This document shows positions 11,656 to 19,393 of a DNA stretch of 64,000 bases, in pieces (the stretch's first letter is position 1; every line of letters begins with the position of its first letter). A program made the translations under genes and the position numbers. The notes under the pieces were generated by a model, which saw nothing but the letters and a program-made list of their open reading frames with translations, made no database searches and was not told the origin of the DNA. The stretch spans positions 62,001 to 126,000 of the forward strand of contig JADJSA010000018.1 of NCBI GenBank assembly GCA_016711925.1. Reading direction: 5' to 3'. The DNA comes from Candidatus Methylophosphatis haderslevensis. Lineage in GTDB: Bacteria > Pseudomonadota > Gammaproteobacteria > Burkholderiales > Rhodocyclaceae.

Positions 11656-12725
11656 GGCGGCGTGATCTCGCGCGGCCGCGGTGGACGGCCGTCGACAGCC
11701 GTATCCGGATCGTCGAAACCGGCGCGTTCGGCCACCAGGTAAAGCGGCCGGCGCTTGCTTTCGCTGTATATGCGGCCGACGTATTCGCCGATGATCCCCA
11801 GCGACAGCAGTTGCACGCCGCCGAAGAAGCTTACCGCGACGAACAGCAACGTCCAGCCCGGCACCCAGACGTCGGTGAACAGGCGCATCAAAATCGCATA
11901 GACCATGCCGAGCAGCGCGAGACCCGACGCGGCGACGCCGATCCAGGTCGCCAGACGCAGCGGGCTGTGGGAAAACGACAGGATGCCATCGACCGCGAAG
12001 CGCACCATTTTCCACAACGGATACTTGCTCTCGCCGGCCAGCCGTGGCGCGCGCCGGTAGGGCACGGCGATCGAGCGGAAGCCGGCCCAGCTCACCATGC
12101 CGCGCAGGAAGCGGTCGCGCTCGGGCATGCTGCGCAGTGCCTCGACCACCTGCCGATCCATCAAGCGGAAATCGCCGGTGTCGAGCGGAATGTCCACGTC
12201 GGAGAGCCGGTTCAGCACGCGATAGAAGACGCGCGCCGTGGCGCGCTTGAACGCGGTTTCGCCCTGGCGCTCGCTGCGCACGCCGTAGACGACCTGATAG
12301 CCCTCGCGCCAGCGCGCCAGCATCGCCTCGATCACTTCCGGCGGATCCTGCAGATCGGCATCGATCAGAACCACCGCGGAACCGCGCGCATGATCGATGC
12401 CGGCGGTCACCGCGAGCTGGTGGCCGAAATTGCGCGACAACAGGACCAGGCGCACATGCGCGTCCGCCGCCTGCAACTCGCGCAGCAGGGTGCGCGTCGC
12501 GTCGCGGCTGCCGTCGTCGACAAAAATCAGCTCGTAGCGCAATCCGCCGAGCGCTCCCAAGGTTGCGCTGAGGCGCCGATGGGTTTCGCGCACGACCTCC
12601 TGTTCGTTGAAACAGGGAACGACCACCGAGATCACCCGCGCCGTATCGGCCGCGGCAATGCGGGCGACATCGGCGGCGCGTCGCTGCCGTTCGGGTCGTC
12701 TCAGCTCCGCGCTGCGCTCTTCCAT
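11652..12725 (-). CDS. GT2 polyprenyl-phosphate glycosyltransferase (DPM1/ArnC/GtrB-like)
   Basis: The protein is 357 residues from the ATG at 12725; an upstream in-frame start at 12785 is possible. The GT2 domain has ISVVVPCFNEQEVV, the FVDDGSRDAT motif and the metal-binding DADLQDPPE. Two C-terminal TM helices (about 260-335) and the tail IGEYVGRIYSESKRRPLY are typical of enzymes that transfer a sugar from a nucleotide to undecaprenyl or polyprenyl phosphate. It is first of four tightly overlapping genes, which supports a lipid-linked sugar pathway. The sugar is unknown. Confidence 0.88.
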   Translation of the reverse strand: MEERSAELRRPERQRRAADVARIAAADTARVISVVVPCFNEQEVVRETHRRLSATLGALGGLRYELIFVDDGSRDATRTLLRELQAADAHVRLVLLSRNFGHQLAVTAGIDHARGSAVVLIDADLQDPPEVIEAMLARWREGYQVVYGVRSERQGETAFKRATARVFYRVLNRLSDVDIPLDTGDFRLMDRQVVEALRSMPERDRFLRGMVSWAGFRSIAVPYRRAPRLAGESKYPLWKMVRFAVDGILSFSHSPLRLATWIGVAASGLALLGMVYAILMRLFTDVWVPGWTLLFVAVSFFGGVQLLSLGIIGEYVGRIYSESKRRPLYLVAERAGFDDPDTAVDGRPPRPREITPP

Positions 12726-12921
12726 TGTGTCAGCCTGTCGATTGGACGGGAGGTCGTGCGGACAATGATACGGGAATCGGACCACCTTAGCAGAAAAGCA
12801 TATCGGCGGCGCCCGCCGCGCACTGCCGGCGCGGCTGCCGCGCCGCGCGATAGGCGGGAGTGCGGCAGGTGCCGGATCGGCTTAGTTAAATTGCATTATC
12901 GTGCCGCACCGTGCCGACCGG

Positions 12922-13542
12922 CTAGCGCTCAACCCACTCCAGCAGAGAGCGCCACTGATCGAGATCCTTCTCGGTTCGCGAGGGCGGCAGGTCGAACAAC
13001 GTCAGGCCGTGCGCGGTGGCCTGCACGTAGATCTGCGCATCGCGCAGGAAACCGATCACCGGCAACCCTTCCGCATCGAGGAAGCGCTGCAGCTGGCCGG
13101 CCGCGCGGGTGCGCGAATCGACGCGCATGCCGACGATGCCGACCTCGACGCCCTTGCGCATTTCCTTGGCATCGCGCAGCGCGGCGAGAAAATCGCGCGT
13201 CGCCAGGATGTCGAACAGCGAGGGCTGCAAGGGCACGATGACGCGATCGACGATCGCCAGCATGTGGTGCAGTTTCTTGCCGTGCAGGCCGGCCGGCGAA
13301 TCGAGCACGACATGGGTGGTGCCCTTGGGCGGGCGAGCGGGCTTGTCGGCATCGATCTCCCAGGTGTCGATCTTCGGCGCGCCGAGCGGGCGTATCTTCA
13401 ACCACTCGCGCGACGACTGCTGGCGGTCGATGTCGCCCAGCATCACGCGGTAACCCGAGCGGGCAAAGTAGCCGGCCAGATTGGTCGCCAGCGTGCTCTT
13501 GCCCACGCCGCCCTTCGGATTGGCCACCAGGAAGGATTTCAT
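12922..13542 (-). CDS. ParA/MinD-type ATPase, orphan
   Basis: The 206-residue protein begins with a deviant Walker A (MKSFLVANPKGGVGKSTLAT) and continues with a Walker A' region (LGDIDRQQSSREW) and Walker B (HVVLDSPAGLHG). Length and compact form fit the short ParA group (ParA / VirC1-like) that often acts without a fused DNA-binding domain. No ParB, centromere-like array, plasmid replication or conjugation gene is nearby. Roles in chromosome, carboxysome, chemoreceptor or mobile-element positioning cannot be separated here. Confidence 0.85.
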   Translation of the reverse strand: MKSFLVANPKGGVGKSTLATNLAGYFARSGYRVMLGDIDRQQSSREWLKIRPLGAPKIDTWEIDADKPARPPKGTTHVVLDSPAGLHGKKLHHMLAIVDRVIVPLQPSLFDILATRDFLAALRDAKEMRKGVEVGIVGMRVDSRTRAAGQLQRFLDAEGLPVIGFLRDAQIYVQATAHGLTLFDLPPSRTEKDLDQWRSLLEWVER

Positions 13543-13638
13543 GCGGCGTAGATTAGCATGGCGTCCGCGCGCGATACGCCGGCGCCGCCGGCGATTTTGC
13601 GGCACGCCGCCACGCCAACGCACGCTGCACGCGATCCG

Positions 13639-13660
13639 GCTGGAAGCCGCATGGCCAGGC
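13639..13660 (-). repeat. Intergenic CCATGCGG repeat, copy 1
   Basis: On the complement this reads GCCTGGCCATGCGGCTTCCA and continues with GC. It shares the CCATGCGG core and following CTTCCAG with other copies at 13679, 13724, 20116, 20161, 20202, 25976, 35870 and 45373. Confidence 0.55.
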
Positions 13661-13678
13661 GTTCTGCAGCATGGCATG

Positions 13679-13700
13679 GCTGGAACCCGCATGGCCATTG
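13679..13700 (-). repeat. Intergenic CCATGCGG repeat, copy 2
   Basis: On the complement it reads CAATGGCCATGCGGGTTCCA and continues with GC. It sits 18 bp from copy 1 in the same orientation and 23 bp from copy 3 in the opposite orientation. Confidence 0.55.
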
Positions 13701-13723
13701 GTTCGGCGCCATGCCATCCCCAA

Positions 13724-13754
13724 GAGCGCCTATCCATGCGGGTTTCCGGCATGC
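13724..13754 (+). repeat. Intergenic CCATGCGG repeat, copy 3, with hairpin
   Basis: It reads GAGCGCCTATCCATGCGGGT and continues TTCCGGCATGC. CATGCGGG and CCGGCATG pair over TTT (one mismatch), so the copy can fold as a short hairpin. The first 22 bases almost match copy 8 at 35870. Confidence 0.6.
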
Positions 13755-13777
13755 GCCTTGGCGGGACGATCCGGCGG

Positions 13778-14104
13778 TCAGCCGAACAGGATGATTTTCA
13801 ACTTCTGCAGCCGGCCGAGACCGGCCCACCAGCGCAAGCCTTCGGCGCGAAAGCGGGTGCCGGAGTCGGTCAGCGCGAGCCGCCGCGCACCGAACTCGGT
13901 TTTTCCCTTCTCCGCGACGAAGCCGGTGTCCATCAGGTAGCGCGCGATCGCCGGCTGCACCTGCTGGCCGTGCAGCGTCCAGCGCGTGCCATAGCCATCG
14001 TCGGAGCCGGTCAGCATCAGGATCGGTGCGTATTCCCCCATCAGCCGCAGCACCTTGAGTGTCTCGGCAGGGTTGGGGATGGCGGCAATCGAGGGTAAAT
14101 TCAT
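13778..14104 (-). CDS. Hypothetical protein (108 aa)
   Basis: The ATG at 14104 (MNLPSIAAIPNPAETLKVLR) was taken because upstream residues look non-coding. The protein is mixed alpha/beta with a central segment GSDDGYGTRWTLHGQQVQPA, then ARYLMDTGFVAEKGKTEFGA. That pattern (helix, helix, short wing) could be a winged-helix domain, but no family was recognised. No signal peptide or TM segment except a hydrophobic C-terminus (KLKIILFG). It is divergent from the zinc-ribbon gene and lies in a patch of accessory genes. Confidence 0.6.
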   Translation of the reverse strand: MNLPSIAAIPNPAETLKVLRLMGEYAPILMLTGSDDGYGTRWTLHGQQVQPAIARYLMDTGFVAEKGKTEFGARRLALTDSGTRFRAEGLRWWAGLGRLQKLKIILFG

Positions 14105-14317
14105 GGGCCGGACCATTATGTCGGTTTCCGATTCGGAAGTCCGGAGCGTCGAACAGCCTTCGCACATTCGCAGCACCAAAACGGCAATCATCCACAAATG
14201 CCGCCCGTTCCCGGCGCACAGTGACCGGCTGGAGAAGGGGCAGCGATACTTTGAATGCCACGACGATCAATTCGGTTCCTGAGGGTTCTGTTCTGTGAAT
14301 CGACTTGCGAGTGCACG

Positions 14318-14749
14318 ATGACGAAGCCGCTTTGTCCCAATTGTCGAGAGCCGCTTTCCTCGGCGGAGTTTGGTTTGGGAGGGATTTGGTCCTGCCTCTA
14401 CTGTGAAGGCACTTGGTTGAGCGCCGATCAGCTCGCCGCTGAGATAGATCGGAACAAGCCGAACGAACCGAAGATTGATTGGCAAGTCCGCAACGATTCA
14501 GGCAACGCCGCGCTCCGATCGCTGATTTGCCCTTCCTGCAAGACTTTTTCGTTCTTTGCAATGACACATGAAAACGCAACAGCACATTGCTGTTCAATCT
14601 GCCGCGGATTGTTCCTGCCGAAGGAATTGATCATGGAACTTGCCCCGCGCCGCGATCCGGGATTACGCGGCGCAGTCGTGGTGGGCGGGACTGTTGCTGA
14701 AATCGCGCTCTGGATCGTCGCGTCGGTCGTCACAGGCGGATTCTCCTGA
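14318..14749 (+). CDS. Double zinc-ribbon protein with C-terminal membrane helix
   Basis: The 143-residue protein carries two CxxC pairs in the first 30 residues (LCPNC at 6-9, CLYC at 27-30), as in zf-TFIIB-like ribbons. A second set follows (ICPSCKTFSFFAMTH, then CCSICRG). The C-terminal 30 residues (GAVVVGGTVAEIALWIVASV) form one TM helix, so it should be membrane-anchored. Codon use is less GC-rich than in neighbouring genes, suggesting transfer. The N-terminal TFIIB-like ribbon is a common unassigned bacterial domain. Function unknown. Confidence 0.7.
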   Translation: MTKPLCPNCREPLSSAEFGLGGIWSCLYCEGTWLSADQLAAEIDRNKPNEPKIDWQVRNDSGNAALRSLICPSCKTFSFFAMTHENATAHCCSICRGLFLPKELIMELAPRRDPGLRGAVVVGGTVAEIALWIVASVVTGGFS

Positions 14750-14946
14750 AACGTTGCTTGGGTTTGCTCCCCGGCGCGCCCAAACAAGAAAAAGTCCATG
14801 ATGCCGCCAACGTCGACGCCACGTCTTGCTCGACCGTCCGGGCCGCGCATTGCCGGCTTCGCTACCGATTCGATCGCGATGATCTGCAGTTGACCGGCGA
14901 ATTCGAAACCGAAGAATTCGATTCGCTCCGGCCTGAACGTGGGATC

Positions 14947-14967
14947 GCCCGATTGCGAGTCGGGCAC
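14947..14967. repeat. Hairpin repeat, copy A
   Basis: GCCCGA and TCGGGC pair around a 7-base loop (14947-14965), followed by AC. The same stem and flank recur at 15048-15068. Confidence 0.5.
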
Positions 14968-15047
14968 AACGATCGCCAGCTCGGTCGGGCAAGCGTCGGC
15001 GCGGCGCGCTGACCTGTACGCTGCGCGGTTGCGCCGCGAAACGGGGA

Positions 15048-15068
15048 GCCCGATTCCTGATCGGGCAC
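15048..15068. repeat. Hairpin repeat, copy B
   Basis: GCCCGAT and ATCGGGC pair around TCCTG, followed by AC. It is a near copy of 14947-14967 about 100 bp downstream. No T-tract, so not a standard terminator. Confidence 0.5.
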
Positions 15069-15175
15069 GATCTGCCGGCCGCGAATGGGTCGCTGCGCTT
15101 TCTGCGCGTTGCTTGCGGCAGAATGCGGGTCCGGGCGGCCATCCGGCCCGCGCCCGAATAACAACGAGAACGACC

Positions 15176-16426
15176 ATGCAACGCCTCCCCGACACCCACC
15201 GGCCCACGGACGACCGCCATTGCGAATGGCGCGCGATCGAGGGTTGCCTGACCGTCAATGGCTCGCCGCTCGGCGAGTTGCTGCAGCAGCGCGGCAGTCC
15301 ATGCTACGTGTATTCGCGAGAGCGGATCGACGCCCGCATCGCCGAGGTTCGCGCCGCGCTGCCGCGCGCGACCGAACTGCTGTATCCGGTCAAGGCCAAT
15401 CCGCTGCCGGCGCTGCTCGAACACATGGTCGGGCGGGTGGACGGCTTCGACATCGCCTCGGGCGGCGAACTGGCGCGCGCGCTGGCCAGCGGCATGGCCG
15501 GCGAGCGGCTGAGTTTCGCCGGCCCCGGCAAGACCGACGATGAACTGGCGCAAGCGGCGGCAGCCGGCGCGCTGATCGTGCTCGAATCGGCGGGCGAAGC
15601 GCAGCGGCTGGCGCGCATCGCCGGTGCGCTGCGCCCGCGCGTGGCGCTGCGCATCAACCCGCCCTTCGACCTGGCGCCGGCTGCGGCGCAAATGGCCGGC
15701 GGCGCGCGCAAGTTCGGCGTCGACAGCGAACAGGCGCCGCAGGCGCTGGGCGAGATCGGCCGGCTGCCGCTGGCCTTCGAGGGTTTTCACTGCTATCCGG
15801 GGTCGCAGTGCCTGGACGCGGCGGCGATCATCGAAACCCAGCGCAAGACGCTCGATCTTGCCGCCGGTCTGGCCGCCTTTGCGCCGGCGCCGACGCGGTT
15901 GCTCAACCTTGGCGGCGGTCTCGGCGTGCCCTGCTTCGCCGGCGAGGTGCCGCTCGATCTGGCGCGCCTCGGCCGGGCGATGCACGAGTTGGCCGATCAA
16001 GCCGGCGCACGGCTGCCGGGGGCGCGGCTGACGCTCGAACTGGGCCGCTTCCTGGTGGCCGAAGCCGGGCTTTACGTCTGCCGCGTGATCGAGCGCAAAA
16101 GCTCGCGCGGCAAGACTTTCCTGATCGTCGATGGCGGGCTGCACCACCACTGGCACGCCACCGGCGCGCTGGAGGGAAGGCGCCACCTGCATTTTCCGAT
16201 CGCCGCGCTGTGCGGCCGGGATGCGCGGCCCGCTGCCGGCGAATTGGAACGCGTCACGGTGGCCGGCCCGCTATGCGCACCGCATGACGTGTTCGCCCAG
16301 GACATCGAGCTGGCGCGCGCCGAGCCGGGCGACCTGATCGTGGTGTTCCAGTCGGGCGCCTATGGCGCGACGGCCAGCCCGGCGGGTTTTCTCGGCAGGG
16401 CGCCGGCGGGCGAGGTGTTGCTGTGA
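15176..16426 (+). CDS. Fold-type III PLP decarboxylase, resembling the exosortase-A-associated group
   Basis: The 416-residue protein belongs to the alanine-racemase-like barrel decarboxylases (diaminopimelate/ornithine type). The PLP lysine is in LLYPVKANPLPALL (K73). Other signatures are FDIASGGELARAL, FHCYPGSQ, LLNLGGGLGVP, ELGRFLVAEAG and GPLCAPHDVF. The end of the active site reads FQSGAYGATASP, which together with the short N-terminus recalls the decarboxylases found next to exosortase/PEP-CTERM polysaccharide loci rather than LysA. No exosortase, PEP-CTERM or acyl-CoA ligase partner is in the window. The substrate is therefore uncertain, and a LysA-like activity is a weaker alternative. 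Confidence 0.75.
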   Translation: MQRLPDTHRPTDDRHCEWRAIEGCLTVNGSPLGELLQQRGSPCYVYSRERIDARIAEVRAALPRATELLYPVKANPLPALLEHMVGRVDGFDIASGGELARALASGMAGERLSFAGPGKTDDELAQAAAAGALIVLESAGEAQRLARIAGALRPRVALRINPPFDLAPAAAQMAGGARKFGVDSEQAPQALGEIGRLPLAFEGFHCYPGSQCLDAAAIIETQRKTLDLAAGLAAFAPAPTRLLNLGGGLGVPCFAGEVPLDLARLGRAMHELADQAGARLPGARLTLELGRFLVAEAGLYVCRVIERKSSRGKTFLIVDGGLHHHWHATGALEGRRHLHFPIAALCGRDARPAAGELERVTVAGPLCAPHDVFAQDIELARAEPGDLIVVFQSGAYGATASPAGFLGRAPAGEVLL

Positions 16427-16454
16427 CGTTGTCGCGGTGAGGTTGTGGCAGCGG

Positions 16455-16838
16455 CTATTTCTTGCCGGCCTGCGCGCGGGCGTCGGCAATCATCTGCCGG
16501 CGATCTTCTTCGGCCGCGCGGACGGCGGCCTTTTGTTCGTCGCCGAGCGGCTTGCCGCCGAACTTCTCGATCGCCGAGACGGTGCGCGCCGCCGGGTCGG
16601 TGATTCGCCCTTCGGCGGGAATCGCCTGGCGCACGGTATCCGGCGGCATCGAAGTGATGGCGACCACGCGCTTGACGAACAGGTCGTTGGCACGGCGAAT
16701 CTCCACGCCGAGCCAGGCCGACTGGGCCGGCGTCAGCACCGGCCCGGCGGCGGCGGGCGGATTCATCGATTCGGCCGCGGCGAACCCGCACAGGCAGGCA
16801 ACCGCGACGGCGAGCAACATTCTGGCTGAACGAAACAT
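16455..16838 (-). CDS. Exported hypothetical protein (127 aa)
   Basis: The start at 16838 (MFRSARMLLAVAVACLCGFA) gives a clean signal peptide with cleavage near AAA-ES. The mature part is hydrophilic: a helical region (LTPAQSAWLGVEIRRANDLF), then a Pro-containing linker and a charged C-terminal helix (EEDRRQMIADARAQAGKK). No family was recognised. It lies 36 bp after the start-distal end of the quinone oxidoreductase gene, on the same strand, and converges with the PLP decarboxylase. Confidence 0.65.
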   Translation of the reverse strand: MFRSARMLLAVAVACLCGFAAAESMNPPAAAGPVLTPAQSAWLGVEIRRANDLFVKRVVAITSMPPDTVRQAIPAEGRITDPAARTVSAIEKFGGKPLGDEQKAAVRAAEEDRRQMIADARAQAGKK

Positions 16839-16874
16839 CTGGACAAGACTCCTGGGCGTTTCCAGTGACAACGC

Positions 16875-17855
16875 TCAGGGTAGCAGAATGGTTGATCCGG
16901 TCGTCTTGCGGCCTTCGAGATCGCGATGCGCCTGCGCCGCGTCCTGCAGGGCGTAGCGCTGGTTGATGTCGATCTTGACCTTGCCCGCGGCCACCACCTC
17001 GAACAGTTCCGCCGCGCTCGCCAGCAGATCGACGCGCCTGGCGGTATAGGTGAACAATGTCGGGCGGGTGAGGAAGAGCGACCCGAGCTTGGCCAGCACA
17101 CCGATGTCGAACGGCGCCACCGGGCCGGAGGCGCTGCCGAAGCTCGCCATCACGCCCAGCGGGCGCAGGCAGGCGAGCGAATCCATGAAGGTGTCCTTGC
17201 CGATCGAGTCGTAGACCACCGGCAGGCCGGCACCGCCGGTGATTTCGCGCACCCGCTCGGCAAATTTCTCGCGCGTGTACACAATCGGGTGGTCGCAGCC
17301 GTGCGCCCGCGCGAGATCGGCCTTGGCCTCCGAACCGACGGTGCCGATCACCGTGGCGCCCAGCGCTTTGGCCCACTGGCAGACGATCAGGCCGACGCCG
17401 CCGGCGGCGGCATGGATCAGGATGGTGTCGCCCGGCTGCACGCGGTAGGTCCGCAGCAGCAGATATTGCGCGGTCATGCCCTGCAGCATCATCGCCGCGC
17501 CCTGCTCGAAGCTGATGACATCGGGCAGCTTGACCAGCCGGTCGGCCGGCATCAGGCGCGCCTGCGAATAGGCGCCGACCGGCCCGCCGGCATAGGCGAC
17601 GCGGTCGCCCACCGCAATGTCGGCCACGCCCTCGCCGACCGCCTCGACCACGCCGGCCGCCTCGAGCCCGAGCCCGCTCGGCAGCGGCAGCGGATAAAGG
17701 CCGCTGCGGTGGTAGGTGTCGATGTAGTTGAGGCCGACCGCGCGGTGCGCGACGCGCGCCTCGCCCGGGCCGGGCTGGCCGGGTTCCACCGCCTGCCACT
17801 GCAATACTTCCGGACCGCCGGTTGCCGCGAAACGGATGGCACGAATGTTCGACAT
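16875..17855 (-). CDS. NADPH:quinone oxidoreductase, zeta-crystallin type
   Basis: The 326-residue medium-chain dehydrogenase/reductase has the GroES-like N-terminal domain (VGLNYIDTYHRSGLYPLPLP) and a Rossmann fold with ILIHAAAGGVGLIVCQWAKA, the AAxGGVG motif of quinone reductases. Structural zinc cysteines of alcohol dehydrogenases are absent. It should reduce quinones by one electron using NADPH in the cytoplasm. The downstream small exported gene and upstream pldA are on the same strand; the pldA stop is 5 bp away, so they are likely co-transcribed. Confidence 0.88.
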   Translation of the reverse strand: MSNIRAIRFAATGGPEVLQWQAVEPGQPGPGEARVAHRAVGLNYIDTYHRSGLYPLPLPSGLGLEAAGVVEAVGEGVADIAVGDRVAYAGGPVGAYSQARLMPADRLVKLPDVISFEQGAAMMLQGMTAQYLLLRTYRVQPGDTILIHAAAGGVGLIVCQWAKALGATVIGTVGSEAKADLARAHGCDHPIVYTREKFAERVREITGGAGLPVVYDSIGKDTFMDSLACLRPLGVMASFGSASGPVAPFDIGVLAKLGSLFLTRPTLFTYTARRVDLLASAAELFEVVAAGKVKIDINQRYALQDAAQAHRDLEGRKTTGSTILLP

Positions 17856-17860
17856 GACGC

Positions 17861-19003
17861 TCACCTCACAATGGACACGCCGACGCGAAACTGCGGCCGG
17901 CGACGCAGATTGTAGTCGAGCAGGCTCTCGCCGTAGCCGTTGAAGTACTGAAAATGCAGGAAACCGCCGGCGTCCGAGAACAGCACGCGCTTCAAGCGGT
18001 ACGAAAGGTCGAACTGGGCGTAGCCCCGGTGGCGCGGTTTGAGGTCGGTCGACAGCAGCCAGCCGTCGTCGTTGCCGTAGCGCAGGTTGAGCAATGAATA
18101 GCCGCGGTAGTCGGCGATGTCCGGGTTGTCCTCCTTGTCGAGGTAGCCGAACAGCTTCAAGGCGGCGGCGAAGTGGGTGTTGCCGTCGACCTCCCAGCGC
18201 CAGGCGGGCTTGGCGAACAGGGTGTCGATCGAGCGCGAGGCCGCCCCCTCCTTGCCGTTGGACTGGTGCTCGTAGCCGGCCTGCAGGGAAAAAGCGTGCG
18301 GCGAGCCGATCTCGCGGTACGGCCCCCACTGATAGAAGAAACTCGGCTTGTAGGTGGTGTCGCGGAACGGTTTGGAATTGGCGGTGAGATCCCAGATCGA
18401 ATTCTGCGTGTAGCCGAAATGCAGGCCGGTCAGCGCGCTGCCCCAGGGCAGATCGGACGCCCAGCCATCGGGATCGAGCAACCGGTACTTGAACGAGAGC
18501 TGGAAGCGCGCCGTGGTGTTGCCGCGCGAGCCGACCACGAAGTACATCGGCTCGTGCGACGACAGGGCTGTTTCGCGCCGGGACAGATCGACCACGCCTT
18601 CGCTGTCGCGATCCTTGCCCTGCATGCGGGCCAGCGTGTCGATCTGCGGTGCGGCCCGGCTGCCCGGCACGAACTGCACCAGCAATCGCGACGACGCCTG
18701 CCGGGTCAGTTCGATCATGCCGAGGCCTTCGAGTTCCGGCGGTATCGTCACCAGATAGTCGCGCCTGCCCGACGCTGCCTCGCCGTCGGCACGCAGCGTC
18801 ACGTCGACGCTGCGCGGACCGATCAGCACGCGGGCGGGCAATTCGTCGCCCAGTCTCTCGTTGCCGGTCGGCACTACGGTCAGGCGCAGCGGCTCGCCGG
18901 CCTTGATCAGTGTCTGGCTGCTGGCAAGCAGCGCGTCGGCATGCGCCGGCGCCGCGGCCAGCGCGATCGCCAGGGTGAAGAGACAATGCAGATGGCGTGA
19001 CAC
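17861..19003 (-). CDS. pldA: Outer-membrane phospholipase A (PldA-like) with altered triad
   Basis: A GTG at 19003, with AGGA about 10 bases upstream, begins a signal peptide (residues 1-22, ending APAHA-DA). After an N-terminal beta-rich region of about 120 residues comes the OMPLA barrel: SLSSHEPMYFVVGS-type first strand, YEHQSNGKEGAASRSIDT active site and a C-terminal strand ending FRVGVSIVR. His246 and Ser248 match E. coli His142 and Ser144. The position of Asn156 is Asp260 here. The enzyme would hydrolyse outer-membrane phospholipids as a calcium-dependent dimer. Compared with E. coli (about 290 residues) it has an extra N-terminal domain. Confidence 0.85.
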   Translation of the reverse strand: MSRHLHCLFTLAIALAAAPAHADALLASSQTLIKAGEPLRLTVVPTGNERLGDELPARVLIGPRSVDVTLRADGEAASGRRDYLVTIPPELEGLGMIELTRQASSRLLVQFVPGSRAAPQIDTLARMQGKDRDSEGVVDLSRRETALSSHEPMYFVVGSRGNTTARFQLSFKYRLLDPDGWASDLPWGSALTGLHFGYTQNSIWDLTANSKPFRDTTYKPSFFYQWGPYREIGSPHAFSLQAGYEHQSNGKEGAASRSIDTLFAKPAWRWEVDGNTHFAAALKLFGYLDKEDNPDIADYRGYSLLNLRYGNDDGWLLSTDLKPRHRGYAQFDLSYRLKRVLFSDAGGFLHFQYFNGYGESLLDYNLRRRPQFRVGVSIVR

Positions 19004-19393
19004 GATAGGAGTCCTCGAATGAACATGACGATTGTCGTGGCGGCGCAAGGGCATGCGCGTTGCCGGGCCCATTGCATTGTTTAGCACGAAACGCACCCGT
19101 TCGCGCCGGACTGCCGGCAGCCCAGGACGACCGCATTTTCCGCGAGCCCCGGCGGCAGCGCAATCGTCCGGCGCACGCCTGGCGTACACCCGGCACACGC
19201 CCGTGGACGCGCCGCCGCCATTGCCGGGCCGCCGTCATTCGGTGGCAGAATTCACTGCCGTACCACCAAACAGGAGCCGATGTGAGCGGATTTGTCGTCG
19301 AGCAGAGTCATCCCGCGCTGCCGCCCGGCCAATGCACGCAGCGGGGGCGCGCGCGGTCGCGCCGCACGGCGCCGCGGCGGCCAGCCGGCTGTC
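19004..19393. other. Intergenic region, no gene seen
   Basis: The 390 bp between divergent pldA and the glycine-rich-domain gene hold no credible gene. Overlapping open frames are Arg/Pro-rich shadows. No clear promoter pair or terminator was found. Confidence 0.4.

Larger units (their letters stand above)
14750..15175. other. Gene-poor region with twin hairpins
   Basis: No convincing gene in 426 bp; open frames here lack family features or ribosome sites. It holds two similar hairpins, annotated separately, and an odd run of short direct similarities around GCGCGGTTGCGCCGCG. It may be a decayed locus. Confidence 0.4.

Noticed and set aside
12922..13542. ParA as evidence of a plasmid or integrated element
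   Set aside because: No ParB, replication, integrase or conjugation gene nearby; surrounded by chromosomal genes.
14758..15012. 84-codon plus-strand frame after the zinc-ribbon gene
   Set aside because: No ribosome site, no recognisable pattern, and it crosses the hairpin repeats.
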